64,000 bases of DNA, from contig OX352774.1 in NCBI GenBank assembly GCA_947095535.1, positions 261,427,843 through 261,491,842 on the forward strand, given 5' to 3'. Shown in pieces: positions 1-12,743 of the stretch. The position numbers and the translations under genes were made by a program. The stretch is from Poecilobothrus nobilitatus. Taxonomy: Eukaryota > Arthropoda > Insecta > Diptera > Dolichopodidae. The number at the start of each line of letters is the position of its first letter. The first letter of the stretch is position 1. The notes under the pieces are model-generated. The model did not search any database, was not told where the DNA came from, and saw nothing but the letters and a program-made list of their open reading frames with translations.

Positions 1-142
1 TGTACTAAATTATTTATATACATTTTAAAATAATGTTGTTGCATAGTTTCTTTGTTACTATTTTTGATCTAATTCTATTTTTGCATTGTTTTAGAACCAG
101 TAGATTTATTTGAATCTTATTTTATTATTTGAGAATAGTATA

Positions 143-326
143 TCGAGGCCTCTGGTGCTACTAGGTAAGAACGTATAAAATACTCTGTAAATATCGAGGG
201 AGTTCGAGTCCCACAAACGTCTTAAGAATAATTTCCATTTACGACATTTACAGTCACATCTGGAAAGGAAAGACTATGTAATGTCCGTGACACATTTATG
301 TGGCAGGGGAAAAAAGGAAAAAAAAC
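143..326 (+). repeat. tRNA-derived SINE, copy S1 (5' tRNA-like head, A-rich tail)
   Basis: A dispersed short retroelement. The head keeps a recognisable RNA polymerase III B box (GTTCGAGTCC at 202-211) preceded by a degenerate A box (about 150-170, GGTGCTACTAGGTAAGA). The body contains a TTACGACATTTACAG block, then a CACATTTATGTGGCAG block, and it ends in A-rich sequence. The same order of blocks recurs at 55694-55879 on the same strand, and the head recurs inverted at 22264. It is diverged from those copies, so it is an old insertion. No open frame is expected. SINE identity is inferred from the B box plus recurrence; no target duplication was established. Confidence 0.72.
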
Positions 327-345
327 CATTTTTTTTTGAAAAAAA

Positions 346-3300
346 AATAATTTTTTTTTTCATTTTTGAAGCTTAAATATACGCCGTTTGATGTTCAGTA
401 CTCAGTAATGTTTTTATTTCACTTACGTCTTTAAGTAATCGACTACTAAAATTGTAATCGAGTTTGAAATGTATGAAAAGCGGCATTTTGTTGGTTTTCA
501 ACCGTTTTTTTTAATGAGATGTTTTTAGAATGTCCTTAAAGAAGAGAAGATTTTTGGACATAAATAAAATATTTTAGTATAAACGCATTTTTCCTAAAAT
601 AAGTGGTTGTACTTTAAAAAAATTCGAATGCATTAAAAGTTATTAAGGCATTTAAAGTTTAGCAATACCTCTTCAAGCTTTAAATTTTAATATAGCATTT
701 ACGGTATTTTATGCGGTATTTAAAGGTACTTATTATTACTAAGGTTTTTTACATACATATTTTTTTACTCCTTTAATTGCACTTAGTTTTTCTTTAAGAT
801 TATTCAGGTATATAAATTTTAAACCTCTGAAATGTTGGCTCGTTTGGAATAGGTAAGGTCAATTTAAAATTTATTACTTTTCTACTTGTTCGTTTGCAAT
901 GTTATTCTGTCTTTTTCTTTTGTTTGCAATTTGTTTCTTTCAATATTTTCCGATGAATATTTAATTCATGCTAAGAAATAAATTTGAAAAAATACAGTAC
1001 AATAATAGCGTTTTAAGAAAGTTTTTCACATCTAAATATCAAAAAGAAAAGTAGTAAAAAACATGTACAGCATTGGTTAAATTTTTTATTTTTATTTGGT
1101 CACAGTGTTTTTATTTTTACCTTTCAGGGATCTGGTCTTGCTTACACTGATTCTAGATATCTCTGATAAAAAAAAACAACAAAACAAAAATAAAATCCGT
1201 GTACAAAACAAAAACTGCTTTTTAAGGAATGGAAAAAATATTGTTTTCTTTAACCATTGGCTTATTTTTCTTTTTTCTTTTTTTTTTTATTTTCTTTTTG
1301 TTATTGATGTAACATGGTTCGATGTGACGTTACACCATATATGGTGAAAATAAATTACCCTAGAAAGTAAATTGAAAATAAGATTTAGAGAGGACATAAC
1401 CAAATATATGGGTTTTATTCTAGAATTGAATAAAATATTTTTTTCTTTATCTCTCCTACGAGAGGAACAAAGAAAGGAAAATTAAAAAAAAAGAATGAAA
1501 ATGGGAAGAAAAATGTTTATAAATATTTTTTTTTTTGTTTTCTTTATACATGTATGCTTAAATTTATTAAATAAAATATACATAATATGTATGAATATAA
1601 CATCGAATTAAATTGGTTGCCAAAAAGAAGAGAAAAAAAAAAACCAAAATTCACGAAAAAAATTATATGAAAAATAAAATGTGGGGGCCTCTTAAAGAGA
1701 TTTTGGTTTTGAAAGCAAAAAAAAGGATTATAACTAAAATGGAACATTGAAATATATTAATGGGCATAATAAGTGAGTATGTGAATGTTTATTTAAGAAG
1801 GCATTTATTTTGGTGGTTTATAAATACTATGTTTTGGGTATAAGGTATTTTTTTTATACATCAACTTTTATTATTTTTTGGTTGCTTTCAAAGATGTTGT
1901 CAAATCTAACTTTACTAATCAATGATGTTAATATTATCCTTACATCTGTTGATCAAAAAAAATCTGTTGGGGAAAATCTTAAAGGCACATATCAAAAAAT
2001 TGATAATCACAAAATTATGTTTCATTTTAACTATTCTTCAATTGATTTTCCCCCATAGTAGTTTGGCTTTTACTGTAGTTTTGGTTTTCCCCCATAGTAA
2101 TATTGGTTTTCTAATACTTTTGAAATTGCAATCCTAATCAATTCGAATTATATTATTATGTACGCTTTCCCTAGAAAATGTTTCCTATTTAACTTACTCC
2201 TAACACAATATTAGGTTTGTATAATATTTATTGATTTGCCGAATTGAAGGTCTTGATTAAAAAGCTGGTTAGTGATTTAGTTCTTTCATGCCAAATACCA
2301 AAAACAGAAATATGTTCTTAATCTTTTCTTTCCTTCTATTTAAAAAATTGGAACATCATCAACATAATTATTTCTTCAATGCACCTCGTTCTTATTTTCC
2401 ATCTATTTTCATTATACATATACAATTGAATACTAAAAACATGGAGAACGGATGGTATTATAGGTGTGCAAAGAAATGAATCTATGTTGATTTTTTTACA
2501 AAATGAAATGAATTTTATATAAATTTACCTTTTATTTTGTTGTCGTAAAAACGTAAAAAAAAAAAAAATAGAAAAAAAACAAATGGTAGTTGGAATTGGA
2601 ACTTACTTGGAATTCTCTTAGTTCATATAAAATTTATGTTTTATGTATATGTTACTCGACAGTTTGACTTTTATGTTTATATCTTATTTTACGAACTTTT
2701 ATAATATTGTTCTATTTTTAGTTTTCTTTTATTTTCATTTTGGTCCTACATCTCGGGGAAAAATGAGAAAACAAAAATTACACAATTTTTTTATTTGTGA
2801 GAAATTTGATTATTTTTCTTAATGTTTTCCATTTTATTTTTTTTTTCTTTTTGTTTTTGAGTAAATGGAACTATAAAAAAAGCTAGATAAAAATTTTTCT
2901 ATTAATGTGAAGCCTTTCTGCGCGCATAACAAAAGTTCATAAAATAAAGAAAATTTAATAAAGTCCGCCGAGAGATTCCATCAATTTGTAAAAAAATGGC
3001 AGAAAAAAAAATTATATTCTATTATGTTGCTTTTACTTTTGTTTGTTTGTTTGTTTATTTGGTTTTTCTGCACATCGTTTTTACTGTTAAATTAAACAAA
3101 AGCCAAGATAACATGAGAATAGAATAATACATTAAAATTTAATTTATTTCTGACAACTATAAGATATACATTAAATTAAAATTTAATCAATACTATCTAT
3201 CTTATATGAGAATACTTACTGCCAAAGAAAAAATTAGATAAAATGTGAATATATGTATCTTCAAAAGTAGTGTATTGATTGTTTCGAATGTTTATCATAT

Positions 3301-4430
3301 TTTGTTCAATCTGTTGTTTTATAAACGGTTTTGACCGACAATATATTATACACATGCTTAATATTGAAGCTGGCACTATACATCAGCATAATTTTTTAGA
3401 AATAAGACGCTGTTTTGTATGTCTGTATCTTTTTTTCTGCCTGGGAGATGTAGATGTTCAAAAGACTTCAAGACAATCTAAGCCCTCTTAGTAGTGTGGG
3501 ATTATTACTCACTGAAACAACCTTTCTCCTTAGCTAGTATAATGAGCTAATCATCTTAACTGCAAAGCTATATAATGGCTGAGGAATGAGGAAAGAAAAG
3601 GAAAAAGGTACTGAAGATTTCGTTTTTGAACGCTGTCTTTGTTTATTTCCAGCTTTACTATAATAACGGTTTCTGTTTTTCAAGATGTGTTTTCTTAGCA
3701 GATATGATGACTTCATAGGAATTATTTTTGGGAATCTTTAAGAGATATGCAATCACAATCTTAAGATAAGTACAATGAGATGATTCGGTTTTAAGTAAAG
3801 TTGCTAAAGAAATTTGTGTAAAGTTTTATATTTTGTATAATTTATAGCACTCTACAGATTATAAACGTTACAATAGAATCAAAATGGATTTCAATGTTGA
3901 TTTTGTCAATATGATTTAATTCTATTTTTAACAGAATTTTTAGAATATTACATATGAGTTAAGATTAGATGAGTGGAATCGGATTGGTAATTTGGGTATT
4001 TTTGTTTTTGTATAATGTGCTGTTAATAAATGATGTCAGCAGTAATTTTATAAGTTGATAAATGTTTTGCGATGAAATTTTTCTATTATTATTTTTCATT
4101 TTTGTTTTCGTACTTGTTATTTGATTATTTTTTATTTGTTGATTATTTGTTTTTTTTTTTTTTTTGTTTTTCAATTAATTCTCTATGGAAGAGAATTCTA
4201 AAGAATTTAATCAAAGTTTAGGTATATAATGTTTTTTATTGCTCGTTTTTATTTTTAACTTTTATTTGCATAATTTGATTTCTTTTAATCTAACAAAAAA
4301 AATAACAGACTATTTATTTTAATATATAATAATAAAAAAATAACAGAATATTATGTAATTGGATTTTTTTTTGTATTTGAATTTTATAATTTAACAAATA
4401 ACAAATAATTGTTGTTATTGTTGTTTGGTT
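346..4430. other. A+T-rich stretch, no supported gene
   Basis: Apart from homopolymer runs and a (TTTG)n run at about 3038-3060, nothing recurrent or coding is recognised. A 15-base direct repeat (TTTTCCCCCATAGTA) occurs at about 2047 and 2084. Short open frames here are rich in Phe, Lys, Asn and Ile and show no domain. The segment at 3270-3560 is slightly less A+T rich but matches nothing I know. Confidence 0.6.
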
Positions 4431-4521
4431 TGGAGAATAGACAATTATCCTTACACCCAAGCACTACGTTGTGTGTAAGGGTGGAAGGAACTCAACTCTA
4501 GATTTGTTTATCAAACGCGAC

Positions 4522-4537
4522 TGAGTCAATTGAGTCA
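4522..4537. promoter_or_regulatory. Two TGAGTCA (AP-1-like) motifs 9 bp apart
   Basis: TGAGTCA is seen at 4522-4528 and again at 4531-4537. This is the consensus for bZIP AP-1 (Jun/Fos) dimers. The surrounding 4440-4620 segment is less A+T rich than its neighbours. Just upstream is a short inverted pair (CCTTACAC...GTGTAAGG, about 4450-4480). No gene is visible nearby, so any enhancer role is conjecture. Confidence 0.25.
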
Positions 4538-4559
4538 GTTGACATCTCTAAAGGATTGG

Positions 4560-7500
4560 ATGATTTCTTTCTAGGTTCTTTTAATTTCGGATTTCAGCAT
4601 GAGGCATTGAAAAAGTACGTATAGTATCATTTCTGCTTCCTGCGTGTGTTCTTAGCATTAAGTGGCAAATAGTTATGCTAAATAGGTTTCCTTAATGGAG
4701 GCAATTTATATGCCTAGGTACTACACAATTTTTTACTTTGTTTTACCTTTCTGACTACTTGCACTGCAAATATCATCTGTGGCTTAATAATTTGGTATTC
4801 AAAAGTTGAAGAATGATTTTTGTAAAATATGAAATTCTAACTCAAATTAAAAATTCGGATATCTAGCTCCATTTTAAAATGAAAGGTAAAGTAACTTCTC
4901 TTCTACAAAAATACTGCCAACTATTTTAGATTTATGAAAAATTTCCCAATGATTAAAGATTAATTGAAATTCTATAATATTAATTTTATACTTTTTGTTA
5001 TAGTTGTATAATTTTCAATATATAAATTGCAAATTTTTATTTTTTATCAACACAGACAAAAAAAAAAAACTATAATAAAAACACAAAAATAAAATTAAAT
5101 AAAACATAACCAAAAATACCAAAAACATAATAAAAGAAACCAATTTATTGCATCGATAGTAATTAGTTTGTTACACATATTAATAGGTACTGTATAACTT
5201 TACCTACATTTATGCAATTAATTTATTCATACCAAAAATATATATATATATATAGACATAAACACTTGTATTCTTCAATATTAATGTATGTATACGTATA
5301 TAAATTTTAATAAATACAATTTAATTTTTAATGACAAAATCAGTAACCCAAAAAACCAAAATCTATTCGTGGCATTTTAGCCTTTTCTGAATTTATAACA
5401 GAAAAAAAAACAAGAAAAAAAAAAAAATGGTCAGGTATATTTTGATAACCGATCCAACCAAAATTACCACCTATTCATATTGTCAAATGCCTATTAAAAT
5501 ACAATGGTTCAATGGATATTTTATTCTTTTTTTTTTTTTTGTGTTTTTAAAAATTCTGTAATTATAATAATAAAAACCATATGGAAAGTCACATACGTTT
5601 GAATAAGGGAAGAACGGTTTCTTTTTTTGGTTTTTAAATTCTTTGATGACCGTTAAATTAGTTGCACATGTATACTAACTATTATTGTTGCAGTGTTTTT
5701 TCAATATTAATATGAAAACCATTAGATGTGGTTGTAATTAAGATAAATATATTAGTATATGCTGGGTATAGTGGTTAGACTTTTATGCCTCTTAAGGCAT
5801 CATTTAATTAATAGAATTATAACTTATAATTTTTATTGAATTGGTAAAACTTAAAGGAAAATAATATATAAGGCATAAAATCCGCAAGTTCAACAAGTCA
5901 TAAGATTATTTTCAATATATCATGTAAATGTTTTTATAACATATTTTTCTTATAGAAATGGGATATTTTTATCTAAAAGTTATATTAGATAATGGGATGG
6001 AATATCGTTATAAAATTTTACTTTAATAAAAAACAAAAAAGAACTTCCACATTTAAGAGACTTGAGAAGAATTGACCAGAATATTAAGGACTCATTTTAT
6101 AATAATTACATGTCAACAAGGGTAGATATTTTCTGATAAATTTGTAATATCTAAAAATATTTCTTATTTCACCGAAAATAATTTTAAAATGGAAAAATTT
6201 TACAAGAAGCACTTGGAGAATTTTATAATTTTCTATTTCATGAAAATTTGATCAAAATTTATTAACTAAACTTAGTAAACTTGTTTAGTATGAAAACTTC
6301 ACAAATAGAGAATATTTTAATATTTTACAACAGGCTGTAAAAAACACTGTAGTTGCTACAAAGTGAAGTAGAATGTTAGAAGTTTATTTGTTCAGTAACG
6401 TAAGTTTATACGTATGTATAGTAAGTTTGTCTCTTATTTTTAGTAATATAATTTTTTTTGGGCCTTGTCGGGTTGTTATAAAGGTTTGTTAGATTTTTCA
6501 GATTTGAAACTTTTTTTTAAATATATGTAGTTATTTTGAGCATAGGTCAATTAAACCAATGCACAGACCCATGAACGATGAAGGATACTTCAGAACAAAG
6601 GATTAAATTGTTAACAATAAACTTAAATATTTTCAGGTATTCATGAAACGGTTTTCAAAATTAGAATATTGTTTGTTTTATGTTTGAGAGTAAAATTATA
6701 AAATTTATATGTATATTATTGGAGCTTATAAAATAATTTCCCTTGTTATTGTAAGGGTGCAACTCAGTTTTAATAGTAGTTGTAACTTGTAAATGTGTAA
6801 AAACCATGAAATAAACACCAGATTATTATCATGAGTATGACAGGGTTAAGTTGAATTGTATCTAAATATGTATGAGTTCAAGTGTTCAGCTGAATATGGA
6901 CATCACGTGTTTAACACAAGTGAGATAACTTTTTTTTAAATCTCTTATTATTCTTTAAATAATTAAAAGATAAAAGTCAATAATAATTCATTGATCTTTA
7001 CATATAAAATTGATCAAAATAAGTAACAAATATGCGAATCTAATTTGATCTATAAAATATAAATCGATGTGTTCAGTGTACATCTAATAAAAATACCTGC
7101 TGGAACTCCAAATATTTACTAAATTTTTTATAAGTTTAAAATATTAACTACCTAAATATATTTATTACAATTTATTGGATTTTGGTAGATTTTCTTATTT
7201 TTAATTACTCTTACTACTGCTGTTTGCTATACTATAACTACAACTTACTTTGAACCATAGCAATAGTTTTGGAAGTAATATTTTGTAATTTTGTAATAAT
7301 GCGTTTTGTTTCGTTCTCTACTAGGGTTAGAATTACTCTATGACAAGATAAACTCCTTTCGAAATGAGTAAACTTTAATAAATCACCAATAAGTCACCAA
7401 TCGCGTTCCGTAATCTAGAATTTAATTAACAGAGTTAAATTTTGTAATTATACTTGGAATCAGAGTTAACGAGTACCACTAACGTCAAAGTTATATGAAG

Positions 7501-9180
7501 TGTCAATTTATTTCAAATTTGAATATTATAAACTTATATATGCAAATAATTGTAAATTAAATCGTTCAATTGAACTTTGATATTGCTTGTAATTATAATT
7601 TTTCTTGAATGTTTCACAGCCCGTTTGAAATTAATTTATAAATTTTCCCATCTGATTTTGACAGTTCAAATTAATATTTAACTCTACTCTAATAGTTTCG
7701 AAATAGAATGCGCGCGAGCTAATTAACCATATAAATGCATAAACTTTAATCAGATTATAAAACGAAATGCACGCAAAATTTAGAAAATTAAATTTCATCT
7801 GAAAATCGATCAATTCATATTTTCTTCAATTAGCTAACATATTTAAAATTTGATAAAATTTATATTTTCTTATCATATTTTTTGTTTGTTCATTAAGTAT
7901 AAAATATTTCTGTGGATTTTTGAAAATTAATTTCTAAAATCTTATAATTTAGTATAAAAGCTGTATAAATTGACTTAAATCGTAATTCTATATTCTATTC
8001 ATAAAAATTTATTAATTTTATTATAATATGTCCTAACTCTATTATTTAACAATATTGTAAATTATTTTTACTGACACCCTGTTGATATTGTTTATTGTAG
8101 TGTAATCATCCTTTGACATATTATAGAACCTAAGGGCAAACAAATTGTATGGTGTTACTTTAATATAAAGCTTTTACAGTTGTTAATTTTACACCTTATA
8201 CGAATATACATACATATGTTTATACATATGTCTATATTTACAATATAGTATATTTTTAATGGTATTAAAGTTATTTTTTTTTTATTTTATAACTATTGCC
8301 GTTAATTTTTATTTTATAACTGTATAATTTTTAAATTAGTTGTTTTTTTTTTTTTTGTAATAAACGCAATAAAATAGGAGTTGTTTGCTAAACAAATTAC
8401 CATTTCATTCTGAAACAACATAATATTGTCTATTGTCATTCATGTAATAGTATGTAGGTTCCTGACATATATTATAAGCTTTAAAAGTTACATACCTATA
8501 GATAAGTCATTTTATTTATATTTTGAATTTAATTTTTTTTTTTCGTCAAATTGGCAAAAAAAAAAAAAAATAAATAAAATTGATCGAATTTTAATGTTTA
8601 TTTTAAGATAAAAATTTTTATTTTTATTTTTATATTATTTAATTTAAAAATTACAAAAAAAAAATATATATTTATTTATTTTTTTAATTGATAATTTGTT
8701 GCATTGTTTTATTTGTTTATGTTTTGGTCCTGATAATAATTATAAATGTTTTATTTACGGATAATTAATTTAAAATTTAAAGTAAACTGTCAATTATAGT
8801 GATTTTTGATGCGGTTTTATTTTAATTAATTTGTTTGCCAATTTAAATATAATGAAAATATTTTATAAAAAAAAAAAAATAAAAAGAAAAAATTGTAATA
8901 AATAATACCCAAATTAAAACCTAAAATTATATTGGTAAGGTTAAAGAATACTTCTGTTGTTTATTTTAAAAATATTATTCTATTATTAAATTTTGTAATT
9001 GGTATAATTTTCAATTAAGTATTCGATATTTTTTTAGTAAATTTAATATTTATTTTTTTTATTTTTTTTTTTTTTAACTAAAATTAAATTAAAGTAATTT
9101 TAGTTTAATTTTAAGATAAAAAAAAATTTAATTTTATGGAAAGTTTTTATTTAATTAAAATATTAAATATTATGTGGAAT
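4560..9180. other. A+T-rich stretch, no supported gene
   Basis: Only simple sequence is evident: a (TA)n run at about 5238-5254 and many poly-A and poly-T runs, densest at 8270-9130. At 5765-5805 there is a GGGTATAGTGGTTAGAC string resembling a Pol III A box, but no B box follows. At about 7380-7402 a small AATCACC / AAGTCACC duplication is seen. No coding frame with a known motif was found. Confidence 0.6.
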
Positions 9181-9527
9181 GGAGTTGGATATTTATTACT
9201 AGTGTACCCTGTACGCGTGCCAGCTGCCCTAATGTTCTAAATTACGACATATATATGTAACATATATACTACATAATATAATCAAAAACTTATGAGCAAG
9301 ATGAGAAATTTATTTGATTTACATTTCCTCTTCTTATCAAAGTCGTGGATGTTCGTATCATGGTGAGATCTTGATTGAAACCTCGTGAAATTCTTTAATT
9401 TTTAAATAATTTCACTTGTAAATAATTGGAAATTTTAAATAATTTATAATGTTAATATTTTTATTACATAAAACAATTAGAACTTAAATAAAAATATATT
9501 TTAAGTAATATAAATCTTTATTAAAGT

Positions 9528-10574
9528 AAACAAGGTAGAATGTAAACCAACGGTTTTTAAAAGCGCACATTTCCAAAACTCAATACAAACTGTTTAGAAT
9601 TGTGACTTGCACAAAAATTTGAAAATTTCATGTAATAAGAAAAAATGTGAAAATAGGACATTTTTGAAATTTTGAGCGGCCGTAATTCCGGAATCCTATA
9701 TAACTAAAAAAAGCCGTTAACACGCGTAAAAATATATTATTGAACCTTTAATTTTCATGCCTTGCCGAAGAAAAATTTTTACAGGTGCCTAAGTTACAGG
9801 TGTCTAAAAACACCAAATTTTAAATTTTTGAGACGTAATAACTCTTAAAGAGGGGGTGCTACCAAAAAATTTTCTGAGGAAACTTATACTAATTCTAAAA
9901 GTTCTTTCTTGTCTCAAAATTTCCTATCTAAAGGCGTGCCGGAGTTATGAATAACGAAATTTCATGCAAAATGTGGTTTTCACATAACGGTAAATTTAAA
10001 TAGTAAATTACAAAATATTGCATAATTTTGATATTGTTTTATGTAGATAATAAAATTTTCGATCTTCTGGCGGTTTTAGATTGCAAAACTATTACGCAAA
10101 GCCTGAGATATATACATCTGAAAATGGGGCTTTTTCGCAATTTTGAAGAGCTGCAACTTTGGAACCCTTTACAACTTAAATAAAGTAGAAAAATCATGCA
10201 AAATTTGGTTTTCACATAACGGTAAATTTAAATACTAAATTTAAAAAAATTGTATAATTTTCATATTAATTTAGAAAGATAAAAGAAATATCTGTCGAAT
10301 GACGTTTTTAGATTAAAAAATCTTAAGTAGAACATAAGATATATGCATTTAAAAATAGGGCTTTTTCAAAGTTTGAGGGGGTGTAGCTCCGTAATGGGGG
10401 GGGCTACATGAAAAAGTTGTTCCACAAACTTATTTTTTTTATGAGACCTACCCATGGTTAAAATTTTTTTTCTCTATCTTTAACGGTGTAGAAGTTTTGT
10501 AAACAGACGGACGGACGGACGGACAGAGGGAAACTAATAAGCACATTTTTTCAAAATTTTTTTGGAAATGTGCT
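9528..10574 (+). mobile_element. Repeat family B, copy B1 (longest copy, non-autonomous element)
   Basis: Homologous sequence recurs at 43254-43792 (same strand) and 32284-33058 (opposite strand). The shared 5' end contains AAACCAACGGTTTTTAA then GCGCACATTTCC (9563-9574). The shared 3' end contains a (GGAC)n run (10507-10524), AAACTAATA, and GGAAATGTGC (10564-10573), which is the reverse complement of the subterminal GCACATTTCC at the 5' side. An internal unit beginning TTTTCACATAACGGTAAATTT occurs twice (about 9976 and 10209, spacing about 233). There is no open frame over the length, so it is non-autonomous. The 3' end can fold (AGCACATTT...AAATGTGCT, about 10539-10574) and is followed by AAAA. 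The class is unresolved: subterminal inverted repeats suggest a DNA element, and the terminal hairpin faintly recalls Helitrons. Confidence 0.72.
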
Positions 10575-10979
10575 AAAAACTACTACATACAAGTGATTTC
10601 TGTAGAATATTCAAACAAGAACTACATTATAGTGTTCATTACTACATTAGTGTAGTTTTTGTAATGAAACAGAACTCAACTCATCGTTGAAGCTCAAGTT
10701 TAAAAGTCCATCCTCTTTGAAAGCAAATCTTAGTGTTTTAGAGATATTGAGATAAAAAAAAACGTTTTTTATTTCAAAAAATGCTCAGAACTGATTGCAA
10801 TTCAACTGGTAGATACTAAAAATTTAAAGTTTAGAAAGTTAAAATAAGCTAACTTTTTAATATCTTTTTTAATTTTTCTTATTTTTTTTTCTTAATCAAT
10901 GTATTAAATTCATATTTTACCTAATGTTACTTGGCATAAATTCTTACTTTTCAAAGTCGAACGTATATTAAACACTGAA

Positions 10980-11857
10980 ATGACACTGATCAATAAATGT
11001 TCTAGAGTAATTGAATTTAACTCCAAGTTATTTTTCGATCCATGTCAAAGAATTGATGAAAATGAATCGCCGCTTTGTTATAACGATGGAAGCTCAGATA
11101 TTGGTATAAAATTTATTGATCAGCAAATGAAAACTTATTAGGCGTGATCTTAATATTCTTAAAGCGGAGTTTACTGATACTGCTAAAAAGTTTTCATCTA
11201 CATCGTCTTTAAAACAATCAAGTGTAAACTCTGATTCAAGTATTAAGGATAAACTAGCTAAAATTAAAGAAATTGTCACCTCTCTATTAAATTTCGTACA
11301 GTTTCCAATAAACCTTGTGCATAGTCATAAAAACAATTTTATCGATACCTTAAGGGAAAACAACACATCTGCCAGTCCGGTTGTGACTACAAACGATACC
11401 GAACCTCCATTGGGTTCCAAAAAGATTTCAAAATTGGGAACAAATTGGACACGGTAGGACTAGAAGTATAAGATTTCCCGTCTTAGTAAATCTAATAATG
11501 AACATGTTGAAAAAGTTATTATGAATTATGCTCAAGAATTTATCTTTTTAAAAGGGTTGTCATCTTTAACAAACAAAACTAATATATTTAAATTTTTAAA
11601 ACGTAATTTTAATGTTAAACTACTTGGTTTCAAAAATATGACTGATTTAAAATTGATGTGCCTTCTGGATCATTACTTCTTTCGCATGTGAGCAAAACAA
11701 AAAATGAAAGAAATTGAAGGCAACTGTCTTGAACTGGGTTGACAAATCAATCACACAAGAAGGTAACATTAATTCTAATTCTAAGTTTTCCAATAGATCT
11801 AAATCTAGAATAAAAACTAATAATAATATAAATAATAAAGATAAACTTCAAAAATAA
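10980..11857 (+). pseudogene. Decayed protein-coding relic, family not recognised
   Basis: An ATG at 10980 opens 53 codons, including NESPLCYNDGSSDIGIKF, up to a stop at 11139. A one-base shift leads into a frame running from 11131 to a TGA at 11689, broken only by two closely spaced TAG codons (11455, 11461). A further shift at about 11720 leads to a Lys/Asn/Ser-rich tail ending in TAA at 11857. The predicted residues (for example RRDLNILKAEFTDTAKKF and VEKVIMNYAQEFIFLKGL) are mixed and helix-like, and quite unlike the Phe/Lys/Ile noise frames elsewhere. This points to real former coding sequence. The original would be near 290 residues. It may be the first ORF or gag of a retroelement, or a host gene copy. 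I do not recognise a domain. It lies about 400 bases downstream of repeat copy B1. Confidence 0.6.
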
Positions 11858-12743
11858 AATAATACTAGTATTCTGTAATATAAATCATTTATTTTTAAAT
11901 GGGACACTTTGTAATTGAAAATTTTCACAATATACATATATAATAATTTGCATAGTTCTAAATATTTTCTTAATTCAGGAGAAAATTCTGAAAACCTTCG
12001 GTTTTCTTCGAAATTTGAAGCAAGGTTGACGTCATATCACTTTGATTTGATGATGTTAAATTAAGTCTTTAAATGTCTTTATGATGTTAAATTAAGTCAT
12101 CACTTTAAAAATTAAATTTAGAGTCTTTTACAGATATTTTAAAAAATCACTTTTTTTATACTTTTACCCAAAATTATGTACACTTTTCATTAATTATTTT
12201 ATTGAATGTATTTTTCCTAACTCTACTCTTTTCTTTCACAAGACTTTTGAAATAAAACAGTAAAGTTAGGAATAAAGTTTTTTGTAAAATGACTTTTTGG
12301 TATACGTTTTTTGTTGGAAGTCTGTCGGCAAAATATCTCTTTCCGGAAAAGTTTTAGGCTTTTTGTTATAATATACTCGATTAAACATAATCCGTTCATA
12401 TCACCTATTTCAATCATTTCAATATTTATATTTAATTATTTTAATTTATTAAGGGAAAACCTCAGTTAATATGCAATAAAATTATATTGTACAAAATTAA
12501 GAAAACTTAAAAGTTTATTGCATAACATGTACCGATTATAGAATTCTCATTAACAACTTTTATTTTTTTTGCCAAATTTTATGATGCTTTTAAATTTTTT
12601 TTTTTTAATGTTTTTGTAAATTATTTTAAATCTTTGTATTTTAACGCAAAAATTTTTATTATGCCTAGAGTTAAGTTTTTTTTTTTTTAATTAAGACCAC
12701 AATAAAATAATGTATATATGGAATGTAAACATAAAGAGATTTT
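11858..12743. other. A+T-rich stretch, no supported gene
   Basis: Contains a short tandem duplication around 12050-12100 (GATGATGTTAAATTAAGTC seen twice) and homopolymer runs. No motif-bearing frame was found. Confidence 0.55.

Noticed and set aside
5765..5805. Possible tRNA or SINE head (GGGTATAGTGGTTAGAC)
   Set aside because: No B box within the expected distance and no second copy.
11094..11279. 61-residue minus-strand open frame
   Set aside because: Shadow of the decayed plus-strand relic at 10980-11857, which has better continuity.
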